Below are positions 18,352-30,536 of a DNA stretch of 64,000 nt, piece after piece (position 1 is the stretch's first letter; every line of letters starts with the position of its first letter). Origin of the DNA: Candidatus Pantoea formicae (lineage in GTDB: Bacteria; Pseudomonadota; Gammaproteobacteria; Enterobacterales; Enterobacteriaceae); NCBI RefSeq assembly GCF_011752625.1, contig NZ_VWXD01000012.1, positions 1 to 64,000 on the forward strand, in the 5' to 3' direction. A program made the translations under genes and the position numbers. Under the pieces are notes generated by a model that worked only from the letters and a program-made list of their open reading frames with translations, had not been told where the DNA came from and searched no databases.

Positions 18352-20784
18352 TTACAGCAGTTGTGCCAGACGGTTAATATCGGATTGCAGCGCACCGGCG
18401 GTCACATCGCGGCCTGCGCCAGGCCCACGAATCACTAGCGGGTTATCACGATACCAACGGCTCTCGATAGCAAAGACGTTATCGCACGGCAAAAGTGATG
18501 CGAGCGGATGTTCCGGACGCACCGCTTCTACACCGACACGTGCTTTGCCATTCGCATCAAAACGTGCCACATAACGCAGCACCAGGCCCATCTCTTGGGC
18601 CGCTTCGTAACGTTCGAGCATCTGCGTATTCAGCTCGTCGGCATTCTCGAAGAAATGGTCGATCGACTCATCTTCACAATCTGAAGGCACCAACGACTCA
18701 ACACGCACCTGATCCGGTTCAATGTCATAACCCGCTTCACGCGCCAGAATCACCAGTTTACGCATCACGTCCTGGCCCGATAAATCCACGCGCGGGTCTG
18801 GCTCGGTGAGGCCTTGCTGCCACGCCTGATCCACCAGCTCACTGAACGGCACCGTGCCATCAAACTGCAGGAACAGCCATGACAGTGTGCCGGAGAAAAT
18901 GCCACTGATGGCCAGAATGCTGTCGCCACTTTCACGTAAATCGCGCACCGTATGATTCACGGGTAATCCCGCACCGACAGTGGCGTTGTACAGCCAGTGG
19001 CGCCCGGTTTTCGCAAACGCATCACGAATTTGACGCCAGCTCTGGCTGCTTGAGGCACCCGCCACTTTGTTTGCGCTGATGACATGGAAACCGTGGCTGG
19101 CGAAATCAAGATACTGTTGCGCCAGTGGCGCGCTGGCGGTCACGTCCAGCACCACCAAATCATCAAACGGATGCGCGCGCATCCACAAGAACAGCGACTC
19201 TTCATCGCGCGCTTCAGCTTCGTCGTCAAAGAAAGCCAACGCACGGCTAGCATCCACCCCTTCATAGCTCAGTAGGCTACGGCTGCTGTCTACTACGCCC
19301 GCCAACACATATTCAAAACCGGTACGCGCCGACAATCCTTCCTGTTCACGCGCAAACAGCTCCAGCCAGCGTGAACCGATATTGCCTTTGCCGAACAGCA
19401 TTAAGCCAATACGTTTTTCCGCTCGGAACAGTGACTGATGCAGTCCCTGAATCAAATGCTGTGTTGGGCCAACGCGCAGTACAGCCACGATGCTGATGTG
19501 GTCTTCAGATTGCCAGACAAACTCCACTGGCTGGTCTTTGATTTGCTGCCAAAAGCGATGGCTGTGCAATGGATTACGCGTCACGCCTGCGCCGACGAGA
19601 GCCACCAACGCTAAGCCATCGCGCAATTGCAGATGGCCCGGCAGCGCAGCGTCCTGCAACAGACTGAATGCGCTGTTCACCACTTCGGAGGTGTAACAGA
19701 GTTGCAGCAGACGGCGGTCAGGATGGACGCCTATAGCCAGCGGACGCAGTTGCGCCCGCTTCAACAGCAGATCGATCTCTTTCTGCTGCGTTTTAAAATC
19801 GTGGTTTTCTGGAACCTGAATCTCTACCAGACACACATCGTCGTGGCTGGTCACAATACGCGCACCCGTGCCCGAAGCCAGCACGCGTTCAATGCGCGTG
19901 GAGCCTTGCTCGGGTTGGTAACTGCAACGCAATTGCAGATCGATATCGCTGTTGGAGACGGGTTGTAGCGTGCGGGTATGCAGCACCGGTGCAGCCAGAC
20001 GCGCCAGTTCACTGGCTTCATCGAGACGCAACAGCGGCAAAAGACAGGCGTCAGAAACCTTGCGGGGATCGGCGCTGTAAACACCCGCCACATCACTCCA
20101 GATCGTCACACGACCCACACCCGCCAACGCACCGATCTGAGTGGCGGAGTAATCCGAACCATTACGGCCTAACAGCACGGTTTCACCCGCGTCGCTACGG
20201 CTGATAAATCCTGTCACGACCAAACGCTTATGCGGATGCTGTGCCAAGAGCGCCTGCAGCAGTGGCCAGGATTTCCCCTCATCAACCTGTGGCTGGGCAG
20301 CACGCTCGGCACGCAGAAAATCACGTGCATCTAACCATGCCGCTTCAATATCACGCTGGCTCAATACCGCAGCCATTAGTCGCGCCGACCAGATTTCACC
20401 GTGCCCCACCACTTCGGCATAAACGGCATCCGAAATGACGCCATCAAGCAATACTGCCAGCCGCTCCAGATCGCGAATAAATGCGGCTGTCAGTGTCTCA
20501 GCAAATTCAGCAGGCAATAACGCAGCGATCAGCTCGCTGTGATAGCGCCGTAAAGCTTGTTGCACCTGATGCGCAGATAAGCGATCGCTTTGACTCAGCT
20601 TGAGCCAGCTAATCAGCTGATTGGTGGTGCTGCCTGCGGCAGAGACCACCATTAAATCGCCTGGCTGGCTGTAATCCGCCATGATGCTGGCGACGCGTTG
20701 ATAGCAACGGGCATCGGCCAGGCTACTGCCACCAAATTTATGCAACTGCTTGTTAGGCGTTCCCGCGCCTGCTGAACTCGTCAT
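18352..20784 (-). CDS. metL: bifunctional aspartokinase II / homoserine dehydrogenase II
   Basis: MetL catalyses the first and third steps from aspartate toward homoserine. The 810-residue fusion has an aspartokinase domain (about residues 1-450, LHKFGGSSLADA, GRNGSDYSATQIGAL). The homoserine dehydrogenase domain follows (about 460-810), with the NAD(P) motif LFGKGNIGSRWLELF and the substrate loop ATVGAGLPVNHTVRDL. Length and sequence match E. coli MetL. It starts 2 bp after the metB stop, so metBL is a tight operon under the MetJ operator upstream of metB. Confidence 0.96.
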   Translation of the reverse strand: MTSSAGAGTPNKQLHKFGGSSLADARCYQRVASIMADYSQPGDLMVVSAAGSTTNQLISWLKLSQSDRLSAHQVQQALRRYHSELIAALLPAEFAETLTAAFIRDLERLAVLLDGVISDAVYAEVVGHGEIWSARLMAAVLSQRDIEAAWLDARDFLRAERAAQPQVDEGKSWPLLQALLAQHPHKRLVVTGFISRSDAGETVLLGRNGSDYSATQIGALAGVGRVTIWSDVAGVYSADPRKVSDACLLPLLRLDEASELARLAAPVLHTRTLQPVSNSDIDLQLRCSYQPEQGSTRIERVLASGTGARIVTSHDDVCLVEIQVPENHDFKTQQKEIDLLLKRAQLRPLAIGVHPDRRLLQLCYTSEVVNSAFSLLQDAALPGHLQLRDGLALVALVGAGVTRNPLHSHRFWQQIKDQPVEFVWQSEDHISIVAVLRVGPTQHLIQGLHQSLFRAEKRIGLMLFGKGNIGSRWLELFAREQEGLSARTGFEYVLAGVVDSSRSLLSYEGVDASRALAFFDDEAEARDEESLFLWMRAHPFDDLVVLDVTASAPLAQQYLDFASHGFHVISANKVAGASSSQSWRQIRDAFAKTGRHWLYNATVGAGLPVNHTVRDLRESGDSILAISGIFSGTLSWLFLQFDGTVPFSELVDQAWQQGLTEPDPRVDLSGQDVMRKLVILAREAGYDIEPDQVRVESLVPSDCEDESIDHFFENADELNTQMLERYEAAQEMGLVLRYVARFDANGKARVGVEAVRPEHPLASLLPCDNVFAIESRWYRDNPLVIRGPGAGRDVTAGALQSDINRLAQLL

Positions 20785-20786
20785 GC

Positions 20787-21947
20787 TTACTCCTCGGCTG
20801 CGATCCGGAATGCATTATCCAGATCGGCGATTAAATCTTCGTGATCTTCAATTCCGACAGAAATACGCAACAGCGTTTCCGAAATACCCGCTGCCGCACG
20901 CGCTTCCGCAGACATGCCTGCGTGCGTCATCGTGGCAGTGTGCGAAATCAGACTCTCAACGCCACCCAGCGATTCTGCCAGGGTGAACAGCTGCAGCGCT
21001 TTCAGGAAGCGGCGCAGACGTGCTTCATCAGCGTCGAGTTCAAAGCTGAGCATCGCACCAAAGCCACGTTGTTGACGCACCGCATACTCATGTCCGGCAT
21101 TTTCCGGCAGAGACGGATGATACAGTTTTTTGACCAGCGGTTGTTGCTTTAGGTAATCAACAATCGCCAGCGCATTGCGTTGTGCTGCCGCCATACGCGG
21201 AGCCAGCGTGCGCAAACCACGCAGCAGCAGGTAGCTATCAAACGCTGCGCCGGTTACACCAATATTATTGGCCCACCAGGCAAGTTCCGTCGCCATGGCT
21301 GGGTCTTTAGAAATCACCGTTCCTGCCACTACATCAGAGTGACCATTAAGGTATTTGGTACAGGAGTGGAGCACCAGATCGGCACCCAGCGCCAGCGGAT
21401 TTTGCAATGCCGGGCTCAGGAAGGTGTTATCCACCACACTGATGGCTCCCGCTTCACGTACCGCCTGGCAAATGCCGGCGATGTCCACCACGCGCAGCAG
21501 CGGGTTGCTTGGGCTTTCGACTAACACCAGCTTGGGTTTCTCCGCCAGTGCCGCCGCCAGTGCCACCTTGTCACCCTGATCGACAAACTTCACGCGATAG
21601 GCACCGCGCTTGTTCATGCTATCGAACAAGCGATAGCTGCCGCCGTAACAGTCATGTGGGGCTACCAGCAAATCGCCCGGCTTCAGGAACACAGTGGTCA
21701 CCAGATGAATCGCTGACATCCCGGTGTTAGTCAGTACCGCACCTGCACCACCTTCCAGCTCCGCCAGCGCGCGCTGTACCACATCACGCGTGGGATTCCC
21801 ACGGCGTGAATAGTCATGTGCACGTGGCTCATTAAAATCGAGGAAGTTATAGGTGCTGGAGAGATGAATCGGTGGGACAACGCAGCCATATTGCTCGTCA
21901 TCATTCAAACCGCTGCGCACTGCGATGGTTGCCTGTTTACGCGTCAT
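20787..21947 (-). CDS. metB: cystathionine gamma-synthase
   Basis: MetB joins O-succinylhomoserine and cysteine to cystathionine. This 386-residue PLP enzyme of the Cys/Met metabolism family has the PLP-binding lysine in LHSCTKYLNGHSD (near residue 198) and the N-terminal YSRRGNPTRDV. It is co-directional with metL and divergent from metJ, with a five-box MetJ operator between them. Confidence 0.95.
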   Translation of the reverse strand: MTRKQATIAVRSGLNDDEQYGCVVPPIHLSSTYNFLDFNEPRAHDYSRRGNPTRDVVQRALAELEGGAGAVLTNTGMSAIHLVTTVFLKPGDLLVAPHDCYGGSYRLFDSMNKRGAYRVKFVDQGDKVALAAALAEKPKLVLVESPSNPLLRVVDIAGICQAVREAGAISVVDNTFLSPALQNPLALGADLVLHSCTKYLNGHSDVVAGTVISKDPAMATELAWWANNIGVTGAAFDSYLLLRGLRTLAPRMAAAQRNALAIVDYLKQQPLVKKLYHPSLPENAGHEYAVRQQRGFGAMLSFELDADEARLRRFLKALQLFTLAESLGGVESLISHTATMTHAGMSAEARAAAGISETLLRISVGIEDHEDLIADLDNAFRIAAEE

Positions 21948-22005
21948 GGTGCTTACTGTTCCTGAAGAGTAATAAGAAGTGGCAACAGAATAACATTCAG
22001 CTCAT

Positions 22006-22045
22006 AGACGTCAATACATCTGGACATCTAAATGTCTTTGCGTAT
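22006..22045. promoter_or_regulatory. MetJ operator (five met boxes) between metB and metJ
   Basis: Five consecutive 8-mers match the met box AGACGTCT to different degrees: AGACGTCA, ATACATCT, GGACATCT, AAATGTCT and TTGCGTAT, in strict 8 bp phase. The E. coli metJ-metB operator also has five boxes. MetJ dimers bind adjacent boxes cooperatively with SAM as corepressor. Confidence 0.9.
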
Positions 22046-22224
22046 AGATTGAGCAAACGACCAATACCCGCTAAAATTACGCGTCATCGCCTGGTGTTCA
22101 GCGCGCTTTCCTGTGAAAAGCGATGTTTAAGCATAAAACCGGCAGTATGAGCGGTCAGGCATCGAAAAATCGGGCATAATCAACGGATTTCCCCATATTC
22201 AACTTTTATTGATTAAGGTAACCC

Positions 22225-22542
22225 ATGGCTGAATGGAACGGCGAATATATCAGCCCTTACGCTGAACACGGTAAGAAGAGCGAGCAGGTTAAGAAGATTA
22301 CAGTTTCTATCCCGCTGAAAGTGCTGAAAATTTTAACGGATGAGCGTACCCGCCGTCAGGTGAATAACCTGCGTCACGCCACGAATAGCGAACTGCTGTG
22401 TGAAGCCTTTTTGCATGCTTTCACCGGGCAGCCTCTGCCGAATGATGTCGATCTGCGCAAAGAACGCAGTGATGAAATTCCAGAAGAAGCCAAACAGATT
22501 ATGCGTGAGATGGGCATCGATCCCGACACTTGGGAATACTGA
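22225..22542 (+). CDS. metJ: methionine repressor MetJ
   Basis: MetJ is a 105-residue ribbon-helix-helix repressor that uses S-adenosylmethionine as corepressor. The DNA-contacting beta-strand is [13 protein letters not shown] (about residues 22-34), followed by [20 protein letters not shown]. The protein is almost identical to E. coli MetJ. It is divergent from metB and is probably autoregulated through the shared met boxes. In this window it should also control metF and metBL. Confidence 0.97.
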   Translation: MAEWNGEYISPYAEHGKKSEQVKKITVSIPLKVLKILTDERTRRQVNNLRHATNSELLCEAFLHAFTGQPLPNDVDLRKERSDEIPEEAKQIMREMGIDPDTWEY

Positions 22543-22551
22543 GTCCAGAAA

Positions 22552-22582
22552 CAAAAAAACCCAGCCGAGGCTGGGTTTTTTC
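22552..22582. terminator. bidirectional terminator between metJ and rpmE
   Basis: CCCAGC / GCTGGG is flanked by seven As and six Ts, which extends the stem. It serves metJ (+) and could serve rpmE (-). Confidence 0.85.
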
Positions 22583-22618
22583 TTACTGCCGAGTCCGAAG
22601 ATTCGACGGCGAATAATC

Positions 22619-22834
22619 TTATTTCTTGCTGGTTGGCACGCTGAAACGCTTGTTGAAGCGATCAACACGACCACCAGAGTCAACAACACGCTGCTTACCA
22701 GTGTAGAACGGGTGGCATTTGCCGCACACGTCCAGGTTCAGGGTACCAGTCATGGTTGAACGGGTGTTGATCACGTTGCCGCAAGAGCAAGTGATGGTCA
22801 CAGCTTCGTATTTCGGGTGAATACCTTGTTTCAT
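22619..22834 (-). CDS. rpmE: 50S ribosomal protein L31, zinc-binding type
   Basis: L31 is a small protein that bridges the 50S and 30S subunits. The 71-residue sequence has four cysteines at positions 16, 18, 37 and 40 (CSC and CGKC), the zinc-binding form. This form is typically replaced by the cysteine-free YkgM-type paralogue during zinc starvation; no such paralogue lies in this window. A good promoter lies about 115 bp upstream on the minus strand. The gene diverges from priA. Confidence 0.95.
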   Translation of the reverse strand: MKQGIHPKYEAVTITCSCGNVINTRSTMTGTLNLDVCGKCHPFYTGKQRVVDSGGRVDRFNKRFSVPTSKK

Positions 22835-22949
22835 GGGAGAACCTCATAAAAGGCCGTGTCGCTCTCCGTGCCAGGCGAACCTGCACAGCACCACACGCGG
22901 TTGAACAATTAAGTGTATCTTTGACGAGTCTTCTCATCAAAGGCGGCAT

Positions 22950-22978
22950 AGTATACAGAAATTGACCAGCCCTGGCAA
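22950..22978 (-). promoter_or_regulatory. rpmE promoter
   Basis: On the minus strand TTGCCA (22978-22973) and TATACT (22955-22950) are separated by 17 bp. The transcript would have a leader of about 110 nt. Confidence 0.75.
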
Positions 22979-23005
22979 ATCGTAGCCAGTCATACCCGGC
23001 AGTGA

Positions 23006-25255
<2,250 letters not shown>

Positions 25256-25421
25256 GCCGCTCTGCATCTGCGAGCCAGATCGAAAAAAGTCGCACAAGTC
25301 ACAATTTTTATGCAAATTAAGTAACAACCTCAGCCACCGTTGGGTTATCAATAGTGCCCGTCCCGGCTGAAGCCCGGCAATGTCTGAAATCAATGCGCTG
25401 TACCGCGTCAGGAGTTATACG

Positions 25422-26453
25422 TTGGACCAGAAGCAACCCTCATCCGCAGCCACCATGAAAGATGTGGCCGAGAAAGCGGGCGTCTCAACCGCGACGGTTT
25501 CTCGCGCGCTGATGAATCCAGAAAAAGTCTCGGCTGCTACCCGGCAGAAGGTGGATCAGGCAGTGATTGATGTGGGCTATGCGCCACATGGCCTGGCGCG
25601 CAATGCCAAACGTGGCGAAACACAAACGATTCTGGTAATTGTGCCGGACATTTGCGACCCCTTCTTTAGCGAAATCATCCGTGGCGTTGAAGTCACGGCG
25701 GCAAAAGAGGGATATCTGGTGCTGATTGGCGACTGCGCGCATCAGGATCAACAGGAAAAAACATTCCTCAACCTGATGCTGACGCGCCAGATCGACGGCA
25801 TGGTGCTACTCGGTTCGCAACTGCCCTTTGACGCGGGTATTGAAGAACAACGCAATCTGCCCCCGATGGTGATGGGTAACGAATTTGCACCTGAAATGGC
25901 GTTGCCGACCGTGCACATCGATAACCTGACTGCCGCGTTTGAGGCGGTCAACCATCTGTTGCAGCTCGGCCATCGCCAAATTGCCTGTATTACCGGGCCA
26001 GAGCATATCCCGCTGAGCCAGTACCGTTTACAGGGCTATATTCAGGCGCTGCGCCGCAGCAACATTGCCATTGATCCCACGATGATTGTCCATGGCGATT
26101 TCACCTTTGAAGCGGGTGCCAATGCGCTCAAACACTTGATGAGTCTGCCTGTACCGCCGAAGGCCCTTTTCTGCCACAGCGATTTAATGGCGCTAGGCGC
26201 CATGAATCAGGCAAGAAAACTCGGCATGCGCATTCCGCAGGATCTTTCCGTGGTCGGTTTTGACGATATCGAGCTGGCGCAATATTACGATCCTCCTTTA
26301 ACCACCGTTGCACAGCCGCGCTTTGCCATTGGCCGTGAAGCCATGCTGCTGCTGCTGGACGAGTTGCAGGGCAAACGCGTCAATAACGGCTCACGCCTGC
26401 TGGACGCGGAATTACGTGTGCGTGGAAGTACGGCTCCGGCCACAAAACGCTAA
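25422..26453 (+). CDS. cytR: LacI-family repressor CytR
   Basis: CytR represses nucleoside uptake and catabolism genes together with CRP and is released by cytidine. It has an N-terminal LacI helix-turn-helix (TMKDVAEKAGVSTATVSRAL) and a periplasmic-binding-protein-like sensor domain. I place the start at TTG 25422 because AGGAG ends 7 bases before it and the resulting 343 residues fit the E. coli length (341). An in-frame ATG at 25380 would add 14 residues with a weaker ribosome site. A TCACA half-site at about 25302 may be a CRP site. Confidence 0.9.
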   Translation: MDQKQPSSAATMKDVAEKAGVSTATVSRALMNPEKVSAATRQKVDQAVIDVGYAPHGLARNAKRGETQTILVIVPDICDPFFSEIIRGVEVTAAKEGYLVLIGDCAHQDQQEKTFLNLMLTRQIDGMVLLGSQLPFDAGIEEQRNLPPMVMGNEFAPEMALPTVHIDNLTAAFEAVNHLLQLGHRQIACITGPEHIPLSQYRLQGYIQALRRSNIAIDPTMIVHGDFTFEAGANALKHLMSLPVPPKALFCHSDLMALGAMNQARKLGMRIPQDLSVVGFDDIELAQYYDPPLTTVAQPRFAIGREAMLLLLDELQGKRVNNGSRLLDAELRVRGSTAPATKR

Positions 26454-26629
26454 AAATAATCAGCGGCCCCCTGCATTTTCAGCAGATTCTGAAGGCAGAC
26501 TCTGCTGGTCAAAGTTCCAGCCCTTGAGTAACATGACGCATTCGTTGCCGGGCATTTAACAGTACTTTTACACCCATTGTTTTCGGGTATTCGCCCATTG
26601 GCATTTTTTAAAAGGGTATCAGAACGAAA

Positions 26630-27520
26630 GTGGCACAGAGAGATTATGTAGGCCGCGGGCGTTCAACAGGGACGCGTCGCAAAAAACCCGCAGCGGGCCG
26701 CAGCAAGAAAAGCAAAGGCGGCTCCGGCACTTCTAAGTTGATGATGGTACTGGCTGTGGCCGTGCTGGTCACCTTTGCCGGTGGTTTATGGTTCATCTCT
26801 CATCACAAGAAAGAAGAGACCGAGGTTATCCCGAATCATAAAGCCAACGGCAACGGCCTTCCGCCTAAGCCGGAAGAGCGCTGGAAGTACATCAAAGAGC
26901 TGGAAAACCGTCAAATCACTGTGCCGACGCCCACCGAGCCGTCTGCAGGCGGCGGCGTGCAATCGCAGACACAGCTGACGGATGAGCAACGCCAGCTGCT
27001 TGAGCAGATGCAGGCGGATATGCGTCAACAACCTACGCAGCTGAATGAAGTGCCGTGGAACGAGCAGACCCCAGCACAGCGCCAGCAAACGTTGCAGCGT
27101 CAGCAGCAAGTGCAGGTTCAGCAGCAGCAATCACAGCGTCAGCAGCAACAGCTTCAACAGCAGCAGCGCCAACAGCAGGTTCAGCAACAGCAGGCCGCGC
27201 GTCAGCAACAACAACCGGCACCAATCACCCGCGAGCCGGTGCAACAGCCGAAACCGCAGGAAACCGCAAAAGCCAAACCGGAAGAGAAAGCCACTTCGCA
27301 GCGCTGGATGGTGCAGTGTGGTTCGTTCAAAGGCACCGATCAGGCGGAGTCTGTGCGCGCGGGTCTGGCATTTGAAGGTTTCGAAAGCCGTATAACGACT
27401 AGCGGTGGCTGGAATCGTGTGGTTATCGGGCCGTTCAAAGACCGCAGCAGCGCTGACAGCACCGTCAAACGCTTGCACAGTTCCGGCCACGGAAGCTGTA
27501 TCCCCCTCGCTCTACCCTGA
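26630..27520 (+). CDS. ftsN: cell division protein FtsN
   Basis: FtsN is a late, essential divisome protein that activates septal peptidoglycan synthesis. The 296-residue bitopic protein has a basic cytoplasmic tail (1-36) and one membrane segment (about 37-57). A periplasmic helical region includes PPKPEERWKYIKELENRQ, the activating region, and a linker precedes a C-terminal SPOR domain (about 225-296, RWMVQCGSF). The start is GTG, as in E. coli. The linker is unusually glutamine-rich: 25 of the 40 residues 161-200 are Gln, encoded by CAG/CAA runs. The domain plan is otherwise standard. Confidence 0.95.
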   Translation: MAQRDYVGRGRSTGTRRKKPAAGRSKKSKGGSGTSKLMMVLAVAVLVTFAGGLWFISHHKKEETEVIPNHKANGNGLPPKPEERWKYIKELENRQITVPTPTEPSAGGGVQSQTQLTDEQRQLLEQMQADMRQQPTQLNEVPWNEQTPAQRQQTLQRQQQVQVQQQQSQRQQQQLQQQQRQQQVQQQQAARQQQQPAPITREPVQQPKPQETAKAKPEEKATSQRWMVQCGSFKGTDQAESVRAGLAFEGFESRITTSGGWNRVVIGPFKDRSSADSTVKRLHSSGHGSCIPLALP

Positions 27521-27632
27521 ATCATTCGACGAGCGGCAAGTGCGTGAATCCCCTGAGCTTACGGCAGTGAGTCACAGGGGTGAACGCACCTCGCCAACGC
27601 ACCCGCCATTTCAAGTAAGACAAATCTCGGGG

Positions 27633-27659
27633 TTGAAACCCTCCAAACCTACCCCATAT
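27633..27659 (+). promoter_or_regulatory. sigma-32 heat-shock promoter of hslVU
   Basis: TTGAAA (27633-27638), a 13 bp spacer and CCCCATAT (27652-27659) fit the sigma-32 consensus. It lies 66 bp before the hslV start. E. coli hslVU is driven by sigma-32. Confidence 0.85.
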
Positions 27660-27725
27660 CTGGTTGCATGATACTCCGCGCTCTGTGCGCGATGTTCCTA
27701 TTCCACTGCAACAAGGGGTCTGCCC

Positions 27726-28262
27726 GTGACAACAATAGTAAGTGTTCGACGCAACGGCCGAGTCGTGATTGGCGGTGATGGCCAGGCTACGCTCGGCAAT
27801 ACCGTGATGAAAGGCAACGTGAAGAAAGTGCGTCGTCTCTACAATGACAAAGTGATCGCCGGTTTTGCTGGCGGCACCGCAGATGCCTTCACCCTGTTTG
27901 AACTGTTCGAGCGTAAGCTGGAAATGCACCAGGGCCATCTGGTGAAAGCAGCGGTCGAACTGGCAAAAGACTGGCGTACCGATCGCATGCTGCGCCGCCT
28001 TGAAGCGCTGCTGGCGGTGGCTGATGAAAACTCCTCACTGATCATCAGCGGTAATGGTGACGTCATTCAGCCTGAAAATGATCTGATTGCCATCGGTTCT
28101 GGCGGGCCTTACGCCCAAGCAGCGGCACGCGCCCTGCTAGAGAATACCGACATTGGTGCGCACGATATCGTTGAGAAGGCGCTGAATATTGCCGGTGATA
28201 TCTGCATTTACACCAACCACAACATTAACTTCGAAGAATTACCGTCTAAGGCTAAGGACTAA
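27726..28262 (+). CDS. hslV: ATP-dependent protease subunit HslV
   Basis: HslV is the threonine peptidase core of the HslUV (ClpQY) protease. The 178-residue protein starts with GTG. Removal of Met exposes Thr1 of TTIVSVRR, the catalytic nucleophile. [15 protein letters not shown] and GDICIYTNH are family motifs. It is followed after 5 bp by hslU and preceded by a sigma-32 promoter. Confidence 0.96.
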   Translation: MTTIVSVRRNGRVVIGGDGQATLGNTVMKGNVKKVRRLYNDKVIAGFAGGTADAFTLFELFERKLEMHQGHLVKAAVELAKDWRTDRMLRRLEALLAVADENSSLIISGNGDVIQPENDLIAIGSGGPYAQAAARALLENTDIGAHDIVEKALNIAGDICIYTNHNINFEELPSKAKD

Positions 28263-28267
28263 ACATC

Positions 28268-29605
28268 ATGTCTGAGATGACTCCCCGCGAGATTGTCAGC
28301 GAGCTTAACCGCTTTATCATCGGCCAGGACGGCGCAAAGAAGGCAGTCGCTATTGCGCTGCGTAACCGCTGGCGCCGCATGCAGCTCGACGAAGAGCTGC
28401 GCCATGAAGTGACGCCTAAAAACATTCTGATGATTGGCCCGACCGGTGTAGGTAAAACCGAAATCGCTCGCCGCCTGGCTAAGCTTGCCAACGCGCCTTT
28501 CATCAAAGTCGAAGCCACCAAATTCACCGAAGTGGGCTACGTCGGTAAAGAAGTGGACTCGATTATTCGCGATCTGACTGACTCTGCCATCAAGATGGTG
28601 CGCAGCCAGGCGATCGAGAAGAACAAATACCGTGCTGAAGAGATGGCTGAAGAGCGCATTCTGGATGTGCTGATCCCGCCGGCCAAGAACAACTGGGGCC
28701 AGGCAGAACACACCGCTGAACCTTCTGCTGCGCGCCAGTCTTTCCGCAAGAAACTGCGTGAAGGCCAGTTGGATGACAAAGAGATTGAAATCGATCTGGC
28801 CGCTTCTTCCGCTGGCGTTGAAATCATGGCACCTCCTGGCATGGAAGAGATGACCAGCCAGTTGCAGTCGATGTTCCAAAACCTCGGCGGCCAGAAGCAG
28901 AAAGCGCGCAAGCTGAAGATCAAAGAAGCGATGAAGCTGCTGATTGAAGAAGAAGCGGCAAAACTGGTGAACCCAGAAGAGCTGAAGCAGGACGCCATCG
29001 AAGCGGTTGAACAGCACGGTATCGTTTTCATCGACGAAATCGATAAAATCTGTAAGCGTGGCGGTCAAAATTCGGGCGGCCCTGATGTTTCACGTGAAGG
29101 CGTGCAGCGCGATCTTCTGCCGCTGGTAGAGGGCTGTACCGTCTCTACCAAACACGGCATGGTGAAAACCGACCACATTCTGTTTATTGCTTCTGGTGCA
29201 TTCCAGGTGGCTAGCCCATCAGATCTGATTCCAGAACTGCAGGGTCGTTTGCCGATTCGCGTAGAGCTACAAGCGCTGACCGTGAATGATTTCGAACGCA
29301 TTCTGACCGAGCCAAACGCCTCAGTGACCGTACAGTACAAAGCGCTGATGGGTACGGAAGGTGTGAACGTTGATTTCACCGAGGATGGTATTCGCCGCAT
29401 TGCCGAAGCCGCATGGCAGGTGAACGAGACCACCGAGAATATCGGTGCTCGCCGCCTGCACACGGTGCTGGAGCGTCTGATGGAAGACATCTCATACGAC
29501 GCCAGCGATCGTAGCGGTGACTCCATCACCATCGATGCAGAATATGTCGGTAAGCATCTGGATGTGTTGGTGGCCGACGAAGATCTCAGCCGCTTTATTC
29601 TGTAA
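28268..29605 (+). CDS. hslU: HslU ATPase subunit of the HslUV protease
   Basis: HslU is an AAA+ unfoldase that feeds substrates into HslV. The 445-residue protein has Walker A GPTGVGKT at 57-64, an intermediate I-domain (about 110-240) and Walker B in [10 protein letters not shown]. The C-terminal tail LSRFIL inserts into HslV to open it. It ends at a strong terminator, so hslVU is a two-gene heat-shock operon. In E. coli menA follows hslU; here rraA follows. Confidence 0.96.
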   Translation: MSEMTPREIVSELNRFIIGQDGAKKAVAIALRNRWRRMQLDEELRHEVTPKNILMIGPTGVGKTEIARRLAKLANAPFIKVEATKFTEVGYVGKEVDSIIRDLTDSAIKMVRSQAIEKNKYRAEEMAEERILDVLIPPAKNNWGQAEHTAEPSAARQSFRKKLREGQLDDKEIEIDLAASSAGVEIMAPPGMEEMTSQLQSMFQNLGGQKQKARKLKIKEAMKLLIEEEAAKLVNPEELKQDAIEAVEQHGIVFIDEIDKICKRGGQNSGGPDVSREGVQRDLLPLVEGCTVSTKHGMVKTDHILFIASGAFQVASPSDLIPELQGRLPIRVELQALTVNDFERILTEPNASVTVQYKALMGTEGVNVDFTEDGIRRIAEAAWQVNETTENIGARRLHTVLERLMEDISYDASDRSGDSITIDAEYVGKHLDVLVADEDLSRFIL

Positions 29606-29622
29606 TCGTCCAACTGCCCATG

Positions 29623-29652
29623 ATGCCCGGCCACTGTGCCGGGCATTTTTTT
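29623..29652 (+). terminator. hslVU terminator
   Basis: A 9 bp perfect stem ATGCCCGGC / GCCGGGCAT with a 6-base loop is followed by seven Ts. Confidence 0.92.
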
Positions 29653-29757
29653 ACGCAGGATATTGATGCAGCGCTTTTTTTGGTGGCTGATGATTTTGCC
29701 AACAATCGCCAGATAGCGATATACTTACCGCTCCTGTGGCAAACAGACGATACCCTC

Positions 29758-30243
29758 ATGAAATACGATACTTCCGAACTCTGTGACATCTACCATGAAG
29801 AAGTGAACGTGGTTGAACCGCTTTTTTCGAATTTTGGCGGACGCACCTCATTCGGTGGGCAAATTACCACAGTGAAATGTTTCGAAGACAACGGCCTGCT
29901 CTACGATTTGCTCGAAGAGAATGGTCGGGGTCGTGTGCTGGTGATCGACGGCGGTGGCTCAGTACGTCGTGCATTAGTGGATGCACAACTGGCACGTCTC
30001 GCGGCACAAAATGAGTGGGAAGGATTGGTGGTTTACGGCTCAGTGCGTCAAGTTGACGATCTGGAAGAGCTGGAAATCGGCATTCAGGCGATTGCCGCGA
30101 TCCCAGTGGGTGCAGCGGGAGAGGGCATTGGTGAAAGTGACGTACGCGTTAACTTTGGCGGTGTGACCTTCTTCTCTGGCGACCATCTTTATGCCGATAA
30201 TACCGGCATCATTCTGTCGGAAGACGCACTCGATATCGAGTAA
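29758..30243 (+). CDS. rraA: ribonuclease E activity regulator RraA
   Basis: RraA binds RNase E and inhibits mRNA decay. The 161-residue protein carries [26 protein letters not shown] and [12 protein letters not shown], and ends LDIE as in E. coli. The ATG at 29758 begins the family sequence [12 protein letters not shown]. It lies 152 bp after hslU with no menA between. The gene was once annotated as menG (methyltransferase), an assignment the family no longer supports. Confidence 0.95.
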   Translation: MKYDTSELCDIYHEEVNVVEPLFSNFGGRTSFGGQITTVKCFEDNGLLYDLLEENGRGRVLVIDGGGSVRRALVDAQLARLAAQNEWEGLVVYGSVRQVDDLEELEIGIQAIAAIPVGAAGEGIGESDVRVNFGGVTFFSGDHLYADNTGIILSEDALDIE

Positions 30244-30254
30244 GCCACAACAAA

Positions 30255-30276
30255 AACGGGTGCCGCAGCACCCGTT
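30255..30276. terminator. terminator between rraA and zapB
   Basis: The 9 bp stem AACGGGTGC / GCACCCGTT has a CGCA loop. The minus side continues TTTTGTTG (good for zapB); the plus side continues ATGGGTTT (weaker). Confidence 0.75.
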
Positions 30277-30296
30277 ATGGGTTTAAGCATAGGCGC

Positions 30297-30536
30297 TTAA
30301 ACCTCTTCCATTTTTCCCAACAGTGCACGCAGACGCTCCTGCCACACGTGCTGTTCTTCTTTCAGATGCTGGTTTTCACGCACCAGGGCATCTTGGTTGC
30401 CGGAAGCCTGGCTGGCTTCGTTACGCAGCGTATTATTCTGATCTTTCAGCTCTTCGATTTCCATCTGCAGCAGAGTGATGGTATCAATCGCCTGCTGTAC
30501 TTTCGCTTCCAGTTTCTCGAACACTTCAAATGACAT
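30297..30536 (-). CDS. zapB: cell division coiled-coil factor ZapB
   Basis: ZapB is a small Z-ring-associated protein that interacts with ZapA and MatP. The 79-residue sequence is a nearly continuous coiled coil ([20 protein letters not shown]...). It ends GKMEEV, as E. coli ends GRMEEV. The ATG at 30536 has AGGAGAGG upstream and gives MSFEVFEK; longer in-frame starts extend into the promoter region. Confidence 0.93.
   Translation of the reverse strand: MSFEVFEKLEAKVQQAIDTITLLQMEIEELKDQNNTLRNEASQASGNQDALVRENQHLKEEQHVWQERLRALLGKMEEV

Noticed and set aside
27090-27230. CAG-rich tract considered as a CRISPR-like or microsatellite repeat
   Set aside because: The repeats are irregular and lie in frame within ftsN, where they code for the glutamine-rich linker.
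28259-29068. Long open frame of 269 codons on the minus strand opposite hslU
   Set aside because: It lies wholly inside hslU, whose protein is recognised from end to end; the opposite frame is rich in Phe, Leu and His as expected for an antisense reading and has no known domain.
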